Assembly: GCA_964420985.1 (NCBI GenBank)
Contig: CAYQUT010000014.1
Location: forward strand, 1 to 64,000
DNA length: 64,000 nucleotides
Direction of reading: 5' to 3'
Origin: CAMCTV01 sp964420985
GTDB lineage: Bacteria; Bacteroidota; Bacteroidia; Flavobacteriales_D; Sanyastnellaceae
Of the stretch, positions 25,606 to 35,103 are shown in pieces. A model generated the notes under the pieces. The model was given only the letters and a program-made list of their open reading frames with translations. It did not search any database and was not told the origin of the DNA. Made by a program: the position numbers and the translations under genes. Position 1 is the first letter of the stretch. Every line of letters starts with the position of its first letter.

Positions 25606-27456
25606 ATGAACTACTTATCGGTCGAGCATCTTTCCAAGCGCTATGGCATCCGCCAATTATTTGAAAACCTCAATTTTGGTATTGAAAAAGGTCAAAAAGT
25701 AGCCCTGCTCGCCAGAAACGGATCCGGAAAAACCACTTTAATGAATATCCTTTTTGGAAAGGAATCTCCCGATGAAGGCAAAGTGATTTACAACAAAGAG
25801 GTTCGCGTAGCCTACCTTGAACAAAACCCGCAACTTCATCTCAATAAATCGATTCTGGACAATGTTTTGGCATCCTCCAACGCCATGTCCAAGGCGATTG
25901 CAGAATATGAAGTTGCTTTACAAAACAACGGCGATCTAGAAAAAGCCATGAACGCCATGGATGCGACAGGCGCATGGGAATACGAATCCAAAATGAAGCA
26001 AGTGCTTGGTGCGCTGGAGCTGCAAGACTGGAACAAACTGGCTGGGCAATTGAGTGGAGGACAACAACGCAGGGTGGCATTGGCCAAAGTATTGGTAGAA
26101 GAACCCGATTTTCTTTTACTGGATGAGCCCACCAATCACTTGGATTTGGATATGATTGAATGGTTGGAGAATTTTCTCACCCGTTCGCACATGACTTTGT
26201 TCATGATTACGCACGACCGTTACTTTCTAGAAAACATAACAGATGAAATCCTAGAATTGGAAAACGGTCAATTGTACAAATACAAAGGGAACTTTTCCTA
26301 CTACTTGGAAAAGAAAGCAGAGCGGGAAGCACTGGAACAAGCCACGCACGATAAGCAAATGAACTTATTCCGGAGGGAGCTGGTTTGGGCACGCACCATG
26401 CCAAGAGCCAGAACCGTGAAGAGCAAGAGTCGAATGGATCGATTCCAAGAACTCAAAGAAAATGTGAGAAAAAGTCCTGAAGCACAAGAGCTGGCTCCAG
26501 AGATCAACATGAGCCGCTTGGGCAGTAAAATCGTCGAATTTCATCGTGTTAAAAAACATTGGGGGGAGAAGAAAGTACTCAACGGTTGGGATTACGTCTT
26601 TAAAACGGGTGAAAGGGTTGGATTGGTAGGTCCCAATGGGGCCGGCAAAACCACTCTGCTCAAAATGATGACCTTGAACGAAGAACCTGATGGAGGAAAG
26701 GTCATTGTCGGAGATACCGTTGTGATGGGATATTACAGGCAAAACATGGAGGACCTGAAAGATGGCCAACGCTTGATTGAAGTAGTAAGAGACATTGCTG
26801 AGTTTATCCCACTGACCAAAGGGCGCACCATCACCGCTGCGCAAATGCTGGAGAAATTCCTGTTCCCCAAGCCCATGCATTTCCAATTTGTGGAATCCTT
26901 GAGCGGTGGGGAGAAAAAGAGACTTCAGCTGTTGCTCATCTTGATGAAAAATCCCAACTTCCTCATTTTGGACGAGCCCACCAATGACCTGGATGTATTT
27001 ACGCTGGCGGCTTTGGAAGAATACCTTCAATCCTATCCAGGTTGTTTGGTCATTGTGTCCCATGACCGCTATTTCTTGGACAAATTGGTGGACCATTTGT
27101 TTGTACTTGACGGGCAAGGCAATGTGAAAGATATTTTGGGCTCCTACCAGCAATTTCGAGACGATCAATCCAACCAACCTGCCGCCCCAACCAAATCAGA
27201 AAGTACTGAATCCAAAGAAAAACCAAGCTCATCCGCCACAGTCAAAAAGCTCAGCTTCAAAGAAAAATTTGAGTGGGAACAAATTGAAAAACGAATGCCC
27301 GAACTGGAGCAAATGAAAAAAAGTTTGGAAATCAAACTCAACACCGTGCTAGACAAACACGATCAACTCATGCAGGTTTCCGATGAATTGGCCAACGTGA
27401 TTGAAGAGCTCAATGAATTGGAGTTGCGCTGGTTGGAACTTTCTGAAAAAATATAG
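25606..27456 (+). CDS. ABC-F ATPase (Uup/EttA-like)
   Basis: 616 residues, two ABC domains on one chain and no membrane segments. Walker A 'LLARNGSGKTTL' and 'LVGPNGAGKTTL', signatures 'LSGGQQRRVALAKVL' and 'LSGGEKKRLQLL', Walker B 'LLLDEPTNHLD' and 'LILDEPTNDLD'. The inter-domain linker (~245-300) is basic, with 'RTVKSKSRMDRF'. A C-terminal coiled coil (~555-616) makes it Uup-like. Such proteins act at the ribosome or on branched nucleic acids. No adjacent antibiotic cluster suggests a resistance role. Confidence 0.9.
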   Translation: MNYLSVEHLSKRYGIRQLFENLNFGIEKGQKVALLARNGSGKTTLMNILFGKESPDEGKVIYNKEVRVAYLEQNPQLHLNKSILDNVLASSNAMSKAIAEYEVALQNNGDLEKAMNAMDATGAWEYESKMKQVLGALELQDWNKLAGQLSGGQQRRVALAKVLVEEPDFLLLDEPTNHLDLDMIEWLENFLTRSHMTLFMITHDRYFLENITDEILELENGQLYKYKGNFSYYLEKKAEREALEQATHDKQMNLFRRELVWARTMPRARTVKSKSRMDRFQELKENVRKSPEAQELAPEINMSRLGSKIVEFHRVKKHWGEKKVLNGWDYVFKTGERVGLVGPNGAGKTTLLKMMTLNEEPDGGKVIVGDTVVMGYYRQNMEDLKDGQRLIEVVRDIAEFIPLTKGRTITAAQMLEKFLFPKPMHFQFVESLSGGEKKRLQLLLILMKNPNFLILDEPTNDLDVFTLAALEEYLQSYPGCLVIVSHDRYFLDKLVDHLFVLDGQGNVKDILGSYQQFRDDQSNQPAAPTKSESTESKEKPSSSATVKKLSFKEKFEWEQIEKRMPELEQMKKSLEIKLNTVLDKHDQLMQVSDELANVIEELNELELRWLELSEKI

Positions 27457-27480
27457 GCAAGCATCGCCTGCATTTCGGTT

Positions 27481-27488
27481 TATCTTTA
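27481..27488 (+). promoter_or_regulatory. -7 box for sucA
   Basis: TATCTTTA (TAnnTTT core) ends 25 bp before ATG 27514. No convincing TTG upstream. Confidence 0.4.
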
Positions 27489-27513
27489 CCCGCGAATTTC
27501 TAGCATTTGAAAA

Positions 27514-30222
27514 ATGAGTTCAGAGCAATATTTGGGCAATGCCGATATCCAAACGATTGATGCATTATACAACCAATACAAGCAAGACCCCGAGAGTCTT
27601 GATATTTCATGGAGAAGATTCTTTGAAGGGTTTGAGTTTCAAAATGAATCATACCCAGTTCTTCCTGACGGAAGCCGCCTCAATGCGGTGACCTCAAAAG
27701 AATTTAAAGTGATCAATTTGATCAACGCCTACCGCACAAGAGGTCACTTGTTTACCAAGACCAATCCTGTTCGAGAGAGAAGAAAATATTCCCCCACTTT
27801 GTCCATCGAAAACTTTGGACTTACTGCAGCGGACTTGGAAGAAACTTTCCATGCAGGAACCGACATCGGATTGGGTGATGCCAAATTAAAAGACATCATT
27901 GCGCACTTAGAGAACTCTTATTGTCAGAGCATCGGGTCTGAGTTCATGTACATCCGTGATCCAGAGCGTGTGGAATGGTTGCGTTCCAAAATAGAAGCCG
28001 TCAACAAGCCCAAATACAGCAAAGAGGACAAGAAGAAAATTTTTGAAATGACTTCAAAAGCTTCGCTTTTTGAGCAATACATCCACAAAAAATTTGTGGG
28101 TCAAAAGCGCTTCAGTGTGGAAGGTTGTGAAGCTGTAGTGCCTGCAATGGACTATATCGTCAAGAAAGGGGCTGAAATGGGGGTTGAAGAGTTTGTGATT
28201 GGCATGGCTCACCGCGGTCGTTTGAATGTTTTGACCAACATTTTAGAAAAACCACAAGAAGAAATTTTCCGCGAGTTCGAAGGTGTTGAGTTTGAAGGCA
28301 ACATGGACGGTGATGTAAAATACCATTTGGGTTACTCACGTGATATCACTGTCAATGGACACAACGTACACGTTACCCTTTGTCCCAACCCATCACATCT
28401 TGAGGCCGTCAATCCTGTTGTTGAAGGATTGACCAGAGCCAAGATTGATCATTATTTAAAAGACGAGAAAAAAATTGTTCCCATTTTGGTTCATGGCGAT
28501 GCCGCCATAGCTGGTCAAGGAATCGTTTATGAAGTGATACAAATGGCCTTGTTGGACGGATACCGCACCGGTGGAACCATTCACATTGTTACCAACAACC
28601 AAGTAGGTTTCACCACCAATTACTTGGATGCGCGTTCATCCATCTATTGCACAGACGTAGCAAAGACTACACTTTGTCCTATTTTCCACGTTAACGCCGA
28701 TGATGTAGAGGCGGTGATTACCACCATGCAATGGGCGTTGGAATACCGTGAGAAATACAACATGGATGTTTTCATCGATTTGTTGGGTTACCGCAAATAT
28801 GGTCACAATGAAGGGGATGAGCCCAAGTTCACGCAACCCACTTTGTACAAACACATTGCTGCCCATCCTGATTTGAGAGCGTTGTACTACAAGCAACTTT
28901 CTGCTGAAGGTACCATCACTGAAGCTGAGGCGGAAGAGGTTAAAACCAATTTTGAAAAGCACTTGGATGAAAGCCTAGAAAGGGCAAAAACCAAGAACAA
29001 AACTTTTGTCAAGCACTTCTTAGAAGAGACATGGAAGGATGTTCGTTTTGCCACTCCTGAGGATTTTGACAATTCACCCGACACGGCAGTTACTCAGAAA
29101 AAATTAGTTGACTTAGGAAACAAATTATCCACCCTTCCCTCCGGAGAGAAGTTCTTTAGAAAAACCGAAAAGGTGTTTGAAGATCGACTAAACATGATCA
29201 AGAATGATCAATTGGATTGGGCCATGGGTGAGCTTTTGGCCTATGCCACTCTATTGGAAGAAGGACATCCTGTTAGAATTTCTGGCCAAGATGTGGAGCG
29301 AGGAACTTTTTCTCATCGCCATGCCGTTGTCAAGACCGATGAGGATGCGGAAAAGGAATTCATCACCCTCAATTTATTGTCCGACAAACAGGCCCAATTG
29401 AGCATTTACAATTCTCTTCTAAGTGAATACGGAGTTTTAGGATTTGATTACGGTTATGCATTTGGAACCCCTAATGGACTGACCATTTGGGAAGCCCAAT
29501 TTGGCGACTTCAACAACGGAGCACAAATCATGATTGACCAATTCATCAGCGCGGCTGAAGACAAATGGGGAAGCATGAATGGCTTGGTCATGTTCTTACC
29601 ACACGGATATGAAGGTCAAGGCTCTGAACACAGCTCAGGAAGAATGGAACGTTTCTTACAGTTGTGCGCTGAGTACAATATGCAAGTGTGCGATGTAACC
29701 ACTCCTGCTAACTTCTTCCACTTGTTGCGCAAACAAGTAAAACAACCCTTCCGCAAGCCGTTGATTGTTTTCACTCCCAAAAAACTTTTGCGTCACCCTA
29801 AGGCTGTTAGCAGCATCAAGGAAATGTCCAAAGGTTCATTCCAAATGGTCATAGAAGACAACAGCGTGGACAAAAAGAAAGTCAATAAAGTAGTTTTGTG
29901 CACCGGAAAGATGTACTATGAAATGTTGGAGGAGCGCGAGAAAAGAGGTGTTGAGGACATGGCGTTGATTCGTTTGGAGCAACTGTATCCCTTCCCACAA
30001 AAAGCCTTGGACAATGCGCTCAAAGGTTTTGGAAAAAATGTTCAATTGCTTTGGGCACAAGAAGAACCCGAAAACATGGGCGCATGGAGTTACATCATGC
30101 GCATGATGCGCAAGTCCAATATTGATGTGATTGCCTATCCTGCTCAAGCCTCTCCTGCGGCTGGTTCAAGCAAAATGCATGAAGCCCGTATGAGACAGGT
30201 CATGGACCAATTGTTTGCCTAA
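27514..30222 (+). CDS. sucA: 2-oxoglutarate dehydrogenase E1
   Basis: 902 residues, full-length thiamine-diphosphate E1o of the TCA cycle. The N-terminus 'YLGNADIQTIDALYNQYKQD' is the E2-binding peptide type. 'VIGMAHRGRLNVL', 'YHLGYS', 'CPNPSHLEAVNPVVEG', 'VHGDAAIAGQGIVYE', 'TNNQVGFTT' and 'LPHGYEGQGSEHSSGRMERF' are hallmark motifs. No sucB follows, since mfd comes next after a terminator, so the E2o gene must lie elsewhere. Confidence 0.97.
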   Translation: MSSEQYLGNADIQTIDALYNQYKQDPESLDISWRRFFEGFEFQNESYPVLPDGSRLNAVTSKEFKVINLINAYRTRGHLFTKTNPVRERRKYSPTLSIENFGLTAADLEETFHAGTDIGLGDAKLKDIIAHLENSYCQSIGSEFMYIRDPERVEWLRSKIEAVNKPKYSKEDKKKIFEMTSKASLFEQYIHKKFVGQKRFSVEGCEAVVPAMDYIVKKGAEMGVEEFVIGMAHRGRLNVLTNILEKPQEEIFREFEGVEFEGNMDGDVKYHLGYSRDITVNGHNVHVTLCPNPSHLEAVNPVVEGLTRAKIDHYLKDEKKIVPILVHGDAAIAGQGIVYEVIQMALLDGYRTGGTIHIVTNNQVGFTTNYLDARSSIYCTDVAKTTLCPIFHVNADDVEAVITTMQWALEYREKYNMDVFIDLLGYRKYGHNEGDEPKFTQPTLYKHIAAHPDLRALYYKQLSAEGTITEAEAEEVKTNFEKHLDESLERAKTKNKTFVKHFLEETWKDVRFATPEDFDNSPDTAVTQKKLVDLGNKLSTLPSGEKFFRKTEKVFEDRLNMIKNDQLDWAMGELLAYATLLEEGHPVRISGQDVERGTFSHRHAVVKTDEDAEKEFITLNLLSDKQAQLSIYNSLLSEYGVLGFDYGYAFGTPNGLTIWEAQFGDFNNGAQIMIDQFISAAEDKWGSMNGLVMFLPHGYEGQGSEHSSGRMERFLQLCAEYNMQVCDVTTPANFFHLLRKQVKQPFRKPLIVFTPKKLLRHPKAVSSIKEMSKGSFQMVIEDNSVDKKKVNKVVLCTGKMYYEMLEEREKRGVEDMALIRLEQLYPFPQKALDNALKGFGKNVQLLWAQEEPENMGAWSYIMRMMRKSNIDVIAYPAQASPAAGSSKMHEARMRQVMDQLFA

Positions 30223-30242
30223 GTCTTTTTAATGATTACTTC

Positions 30243-30272
30243 AAAAGCCCTGTCCGCGCGATGGGGCTTTTT
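30243..30272 (+). terminator. Terminator after sucA
   Basis: Stem AAAAGCCC / GGGCTTTT with a 13-base loop and a trailing T-rich run. It overlaps the most upstream candidate ATG of mfd (30261), ruling that start out. Confidence 0.8.
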
Positions 30273-30279
30273 CTTTTGC

Positions 30280-30308
30280 TTTGTCAAGGATCTCCTTCTT
30301 TATCTTTA
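30280..30308 (+). promoter_or_regulatory. Promoter for mfd
   Basis: TTTG 30280-30283, 17-bp spacer, TATCTTTA 30301-30308. It lies after the sucA terminator and 18 bp before GTG 30327. Confidence 0.6.
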
Positions 30309-30326
30309 CAACCTTACAACAAGATT

Positions 30327-33300
30327 GTGTCGAACGCTCCTTTTTTAAACCGATACATTCAATCGGTTCACACGCAAAACATCTCAGAAATTTTAACTTC
30401 TGAGGGTGGCAAATTACGTCTCAAAGGTATAGTCGGATCAGCCAAAGCACTCATTGCCAACGCCACTGCCTTGTCCATGAACACATCCCATGTGTTTGTT
30501 TTAGAAGACAAAGAGAAAGCTGCGTATTTCCTCAATGACCTTGAAAACATTGAGAACTATCAAAAAGAAACTCTGGCCCAACGCAACATTCTATTTTTTC
30601 CAAGAAGCGCTCGTGTAGCCTATCAAATGGAAACTGTGGACAATGCCAACGTAGCCATGAGAACTGAAGTTTTGAACTTAATCCGAAAAAAACCAAAAGG
30701 ACAATGGATTGTCACCTACCCTGAAGCACTGGCCGAAAAAGTGATTGGACTGGCTTCATTGGAGCAAAAAACATTTGAAATTGAACTAGGCAATACGCTC
30801 AACCACGAAATGGTAGATGAAGTATTGCAAGAGTATGGATTCATTAAAGTTGACTTTGTCTATGAACCCGGACAATATGCCGTGCGCGGGGGAATCATCG
30901 ATATTTTTTCCTTTTCATATGATCACCCTTACCGCATTGAATTGTTTGGAGATTCCATCGACAGCATCAGGAAATTTGACCCAGTTGACCAGCTGAGTTT
31001 GTCTTCTATGACAAAGGCTACCATTGTACCCAACATCCAAGATGAGAAGCAAATAGATTCAACCATCAACTTTCTTGAATTCGTTGATGCAGATGCGGTT
31101 GTTTGGTCAATAGAATGTGCCAATGCACCACAGATCTGGGAAAAAGAATTGGAACGAGCAGAGAATCAATTCCAAAAAATCAGTGGTGTCATAAAACACA
31201 AATCACCTGAAGAGCTGTATGCACATCCAACGGATTGGATGAGATTGCTAAAAAACAAACGCTTGGTGGAAATGGGACCAACCGCCCTATTTATGGAAGC
31301 TCCCGAGATTCAATACAACATGACTCCTCAACCTTCTTTCAGCAAGAATTTTGATATGCTCAGCAAGCATCTGGTGACCAAAGCCAAAGAAGGTTTCGAT
31401 CAGGTTGTATCTGCAGGACAAGCCAAGCAATTGGAACGTTTGCATCAAATTTTTGAAGACAAACAAATCATTGTACAGTACACCCCACATTTGATAGAAT
31501 TGAGTGAAGGTTTTGTTGATATTGACCAACAAATAGCCATTTATACCGATCACCAAATCTTTGAACGCTACCACCGTTTCAAATTGAAAGAGGGATTTAA
31601 GAAAAGCAAAGAGGCTTTAACGTTAAAGGAAATTCTATCTCTTCAACCGGGAGATTATGTTGTTCACATCGATCACGGTGTGGGGCAGTTTGCCGGACTT
31701 CAAAAAATTGATGTCAACGGAAAAGAACAAGAGGCCATCCGTCTAGTATATAAGGGTGGAGATACTTTGTACGTGAGTATTCACAGTTTGCACCGTATCA
31801 GCAAATACAGCGGAAAAGAAGGTACTGCGCCGAGCATGGATCGCCTGGGTAGCCCTGCTTGGCAGAACTTGAAACAGAAGACAAAAGCCAAAGTCAAAAC
31901 CATTGCTTTTGACTTAATTAAGTTGTACGCCAAGAGAAAGTCGACCATTGGTCATGCTTTTCTTCCGGATAGTTATTTGCAAATGGAGTTAGAGGCATCT
32001 TTCATGTATGAGGATACTCCTGATCAAGCCAAGGCCATTGCAGCTGTAAAACAAGACATGGAATCACCTGCCCCGATGGACCGACTGGTTTGTGGTGACG
32101 TTGGATTTGGAAAAACGGAAGTGGCCATGCGTGCAGCCTTCAAAGCCGCAACGGACGGAAAGCAAGTGGCTGTGCTGGTTCCCACCACCATTCTCGCATT
32201 ACAACACTACAAAAGTTTTGCCGCACGTTTCCGCGATTTCCCTGTAACGGTTGACCATATCAGTAGATTCAAATCCGCCAAGGAGAAAAAAGTTACCCTA
32301 GAAAAATTGGCCAAAGGACAAGTCGATATTCTGATTGGAACACATTCTATCGTGGGCAAAGATGTCAAATTCAAGGACCTTGGATTGATGATCATCGACG
32401 AAGAACAAAAATTTGGCGTTGCAGCAAAAGACAAATTGAAAACAATGAAAGCCAACGTGGATGCGTTGACTTTAACAGCAACTCCCATACCCAGAACACT
32501 TCAGTTCTCGTTGATGGGCGCTCGGGATTTGAGCATCATTCAAACAGCACCCCCTAACAGACACCCCATACATACACAACTCATCACTTTGGATGAAGAG
32601 GCCATAAGAGATGCCATCAGCTATGAGGTGCAAAGAGGAGGGCAAGTATTCTTCATCAACAACAGAATTCAAAACCTGCAAGAAGTTGCGGGAATGATTC
32701 AAAGGCTTTGCCCTGATGTGCGCATCGGCATAGGACATGGACAAATGAAAGGAGAGCAACTGGAAGAAGTCATGACCCAATTCATTGAAGGAGCCTTTGA
32801 TGTTTTGGTTTCAACATCCATTGTAGAAAGTGGGATAGACATCTCCAATGCCAATACCATCATTATCAACAATGCCCATCAATTTGGGATGAGCGATCTT
32901 CACCAATTGAGGGGTCGTGTAGGAAGAAACAACAAAAGAGCCTTTTGCTATCTCATCTCCCCTCCTATCCATTTGATGCCCGATGACACCCGGAAAAGAT
33001 TAACCGCCATCGAACAATTCAGCGACCTGGGCAGTGGTTTGCACATTGCCATGAGAGATCTAGATATCCGAGGAGCTGGAGATTTACTAGGAGGCGATCA
33101 AAGCGGTTTCATCAATGAAATGGGCTTGGAAACCTACCAAAAAATTCTTTCAGAGGCATTGGAAGAAATCAAACAAGAACACTTCCAAGATCTTTATCAA
33201 GAAGAGCTAAAAAGAGAATCTAAATTTGTCAAAGAAACCAACTTAGAAACAGACATGGAGCTCTTCATACCAGATGATTATGTGGGGGATATCCGTGAGC

Positions 33301-33674
33301 GAATTTCCTTATACAAAGCGCTGGATGATTTAGAAAACGAAATGCAGATGGAGAAATTCATCAAAGATTTGATCGATAGATTTGGTCCCATACCAGAACC
33401 AACATTGGCTTTGATAGACACCATGCGAATCAGATGGACAGCCAACGCATTAGGAATGGAAAAGTTGGTAATGAAATCAGGAAAGATGATTGCTTATTTC
33501 ATCTCCAAACAAGATTCTCCTTTCTATCAAAGTGACGTATTCACCCGAATTCTGGATTTCCTGAAGAAATACAGCCATGAAGTGAAGATGTATGAGAAGG
33601 ACAATACACTGCGCATGAGTTTCCAAAACATCAACAATGTTCACATTGCATTGCAATGGCTCAAGCGCATTTGA
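30327..33674 (+). CDS. mfd: Transcription-repair coupling factor Mfd
   Basis: About 1115 residues from GTG 30327. This start is chosen because an in-frame ATG at 30261 lies inside the sucA terminator and upstream of the promoter, and no other ATG occurs for over 70 codons. Layout: UvrB-like N-terminal module, RNA-polymerase-interacting domain ('LQPGDYVVHIDHGVGQFAGL'), then an SF2 translocase with 'CGDVGFGKTEVAMRAAF', 'LVPTTILALQHY', 'IIDEEQKFGV', 'LTATPIPRTLQ' and 'VSTSIVESGIDI', ending in the TRCF domain. It removes stalled RNA polymerase and recruits excision repair. Confidence 0.96.
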   Translation: MSNAPFLNRYIQSVHTQNISEILTSEGGKLRLKGIVGSAKALIANATALSMNTSHVFVLEDKEKAAYFLNDLENIENYQKETLAQRNILFFPRSARVAYQMETVDNANVAMRTEVLNLIRKKPKGQWIVTYPEALAEKVIGLASLEQKTFEIELGNTLNHEMVDEVLQEYGFIKVDFVYEPGQYAVRGGIIDIFSFSYDHPYRIELFGDSIDSIRKFDPVDQLSLSSMTKATIVPNIQDEKQIDSTINFLEFVDADAVVWSIECANAPQIWEKELERAENQFQKISGVIKHKSPEELYAHPTDWMRLLKNKRLVEMGPTALFMEAPEIQYNMTPQPSFSKNFDMLSKHLVTKAKEGFDQVVSAGQAKQLERLHQIFEDKQIIVQYTPHLIELSEGFVDIDQQIAIYTDHQIFERYHRFKLKEGFKKSKEALTLKEILSLQPGDYVVHIDHGVGQFAGLQKIDVNGKEQEAIRLVYKGGDTLYVSIHSLHRISKYSGKEGTAPSMDRLGSPAWQNLKQKTKAKVKTIAFDLIKLYAKRKSTIGHAFLPDSYLQMELEASFMYEDTPDQAKAIAAVKQDMESPAPMDRLVCGDVGFGKTEVAMRAAFKAATDGKQVAVLVPTTILALQHYKSFAARFRDFPVTVDHISRFKSAKEKKVTLEKLAKGQVDILIGTHSIVGKDVKFKDLGLMIIDEEQKFGVAAKDKLKTMKANVDALTLTATPIPRTLQFSLMGARDLSIIQTAPPNRHPIHTQLITLDEEAIRDAISYEVQRGGQVFFINNRIQNLQEVAGMIQRLCPDVRIGIGHGQMKGEQLEEVMTQFIEGAFDVLVSTSIVESGIDISNANTIIINNAHQFGMSDLHQLRGRVGRNNKRAFCYLISPPIHLMPDDTRKRLTAIEQFSDLGSGLHIAMRDLDIRGAGDLLGGDQSGFINEMGLETYQKILSEALEEIKQEHFQDLYQEELKRESKFVKETNLETDMELFIPDDYVGDIRERISLYKALDDLENEMQMEKFIKDLIDRFGPIPEPTLALIDTMRIRWTANALGMEKLVMKSGKMIAYFISKQDSPFYQSDVFTRILDFLKKYSHEVKMYEKDNTLRMSFQNINNVHIALQWLKRI

Positions 33675-33707
33675 AGCCCCAATTTGATGTAAATTAGCAA
33701 AAAAAAG

Positions 33708-34676
33708 ATGATTGTCATTACGGGAGCTGCTGGCTTTATTGCATCCGCATTGGTGGGACGACTCAACGAACTCAGGTACTTTGATTTGGTGTTGGTAGAT
33801 GACTTTTCAAGAGAAGAAAGAAAAGTCAATTATCAGGATAAAAAATATCGTAGCTTGATTGAAAGATCTGAATTTCCAAAATGGTTGGATGCCAATGAAA
33901 ATCAAGTAGATTTTATTTTTCACCTTGGTGCTAGAACCGATACGACTGAATTCAATAAAGCCATTTTTGACGAACTCAATGAACAATACTCGCAAACCAT
34001 TTGGAACAAATGTGTGGAGTATGCCATTCCCCTGGTTTACGCGTCGTCTGCAGCAACCTATGGAGATGGTCAATTGGGATACAACGACGATCACGGCATC
34101 ATACCACAACTTAAACCCTTGAATCCTTACGGTGACTCGAAAAACAATTTCGACTTGTGGGTGTTGCAACAAAAGACAACTCCATTTTTCTGGGCGGGTT
34201 TAAAATTCTTCAATGTATATGGACCCAATGAGTACCACAAAGGCCGAATGGCTTCTGTCGTTTGGCACAGCTATAATCAAATCATGAACAATGGTGAGAT
34301 GAAGTTGTTTCGTTCACACAACCCCAATTATTCGGACGGAGGTCAAATGAGAGATTTTGTGTATGTAAAAGACGTGGCCAATGTTTGTGTGTGGTTAATG
34401 GAAAGCAGGAAAAAGTCAGGTATCTTCAATCTAGGCAGTGGCCAAGCAAGAACGTTTTTGGATTTGACCAAAAACACATTTAAGGCCATGGGCAAACAAG
34501 AAAATATCTCTTTCATTGATACACCAATAGACATAAGGGACAAATACCAATACTTCACTGAAGCCAATATGAGCAAATTGAAAGAAGCCGGTTACCCTCA
34601 CGCTTTCCACACCCTAGAAGAAGGGGTGACGGATTACGTTCAAAATTATTTATTACAAAACTTGAAAATTTACTAG
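33708..34676 (+). CDS. hldD: ADP-L-glycero-D-manno-heptose 6-epimerase
   Basis: 322 residues. Extended SDR: 'VITGAAGFIASALV' NAD(P) motif, 'HLGARTDTTE', 'YASSAATYGDG', the catalytic YGDSK (Y-x3-K), 'FNVYGPNEYHKGRMASVVW' and 'GGQMRDFVYVKDVA' closely match HldD (RfaD), which epimerises ADP-heptose for LPS inner core. It starts 33 bp after mfd; TTTG overlapping the mfd stop and TAAATTAG could be its promoter. The following pterin gene begins 1 bp after its stop. Confidence 0.95.
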   Translation: MIVITGAAGFIASALVGRLNELRYFDLVLVDDFSREERKVNYQDKKYRSLIERSEFPKWLDANENQVDFIFHLGARTDTTEFNKAIFDELNEQYSQTIWNKCVEYAIPLVYASSAATYGDGQLGYNDDHGIIPQLKPLNPYGDSKNNFDLWVLQQKTTPFFWAGLKFFNVYGPNEYHKGRMASVVWHSYNQIMNNGEMKLFRSHNPNYSDGGQMRDFVYVKDVANVCVWLMESRKKSGIFNLGSGQARTFLDLTKNTFKAMGKQENISFIDTPIDIRDKYQYFTEANMSKLKEAGYPHAFHTLEEGVTDYVQNYLLQNLKIY

Positions 34677-34677
34677 C

Positions 34678-35103
34678 ATGTCAAAAATCGTTTACGTTAC
34701 GAGAAGAGAAAGATTCAATGCTGCTCACAAGCTGTGGCATGAAGAGTGGAGCGCAGAGAAAAATCTTGAGGTATTTGGAAAATGTTCCAATCCCAATTGG
34801 CACGGTCACAACTATGAATTATTTGTCACCATCAAAGGTGCGCTAAGAGAAGAAACCGGATTTTGCATGGATCTCAAAGTACTCAGCACCATCATCAAGA
34901 CCAGGGTAACGGATGTTATCGATCACAGAAATCTCAACCTTGACATTCCTTGGTTGGCAGGTATGAAAACTTCTACTGAAAATCTAGCCGTAGTCATTTG
35001 GGAAAGAATTGAACAAGAGATCAAAGAGTCGGGTTGTCAGTTGCACTGTGTCAAACTATACGAGACAGAAAACAACTTTGTAGAATACTATGGCGGAGAA
35101 TAA
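34678..35103 (+). CDS. 6-pyruvoyl-tetrahydropterin synthase family, PTPS-II type
   Basis: 141 residues of COG0720. Zinc ligands H17 ('FNAAHKLW'), H42 and H44 ('WHGHNY') are present. The catalytic Cys is C36 in 'GKCSNPNWHGH', giving C-x5-HGH. Family knowledge: C-x3-HGH marks QueD (queuosine), while C-x5-HGH marks PTPS-II as in true tetrahydrobiopterin synthesis. It overlaps folE by 14 bp, so a role in unconjugated pterin synthesis from dihydroneopterin triphosphate is likely. QueD activity remains possible. Confidence 0.9.
   Translation: MSKIVYVTRRERFNAAHKLWHEEWSAEKNLEVFGKCSNPNWHGHNYELFVTIKGALREETGFCMDLKVLSTIIKTRVTDVIDHRNLNLDIPWLAGMKTSTENLAVVIWERIEQEIKESGCQLHCVKLYETENNFVEYYGGE

Noticed and set aside
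25606..27456. Antibiotic-resistance ABC-F
   Set aside because: The linker and C-terminal coiled coil look Uup-like and the context is housekeeping, with nothing to indicate ribosome-protection resistance.
30261..30326. ATG 30261 as the start of mfd
   Set aside because: It lies in the stem of the sucA terminator and upstream of the mfd promoter. GTG 30327 fits better.
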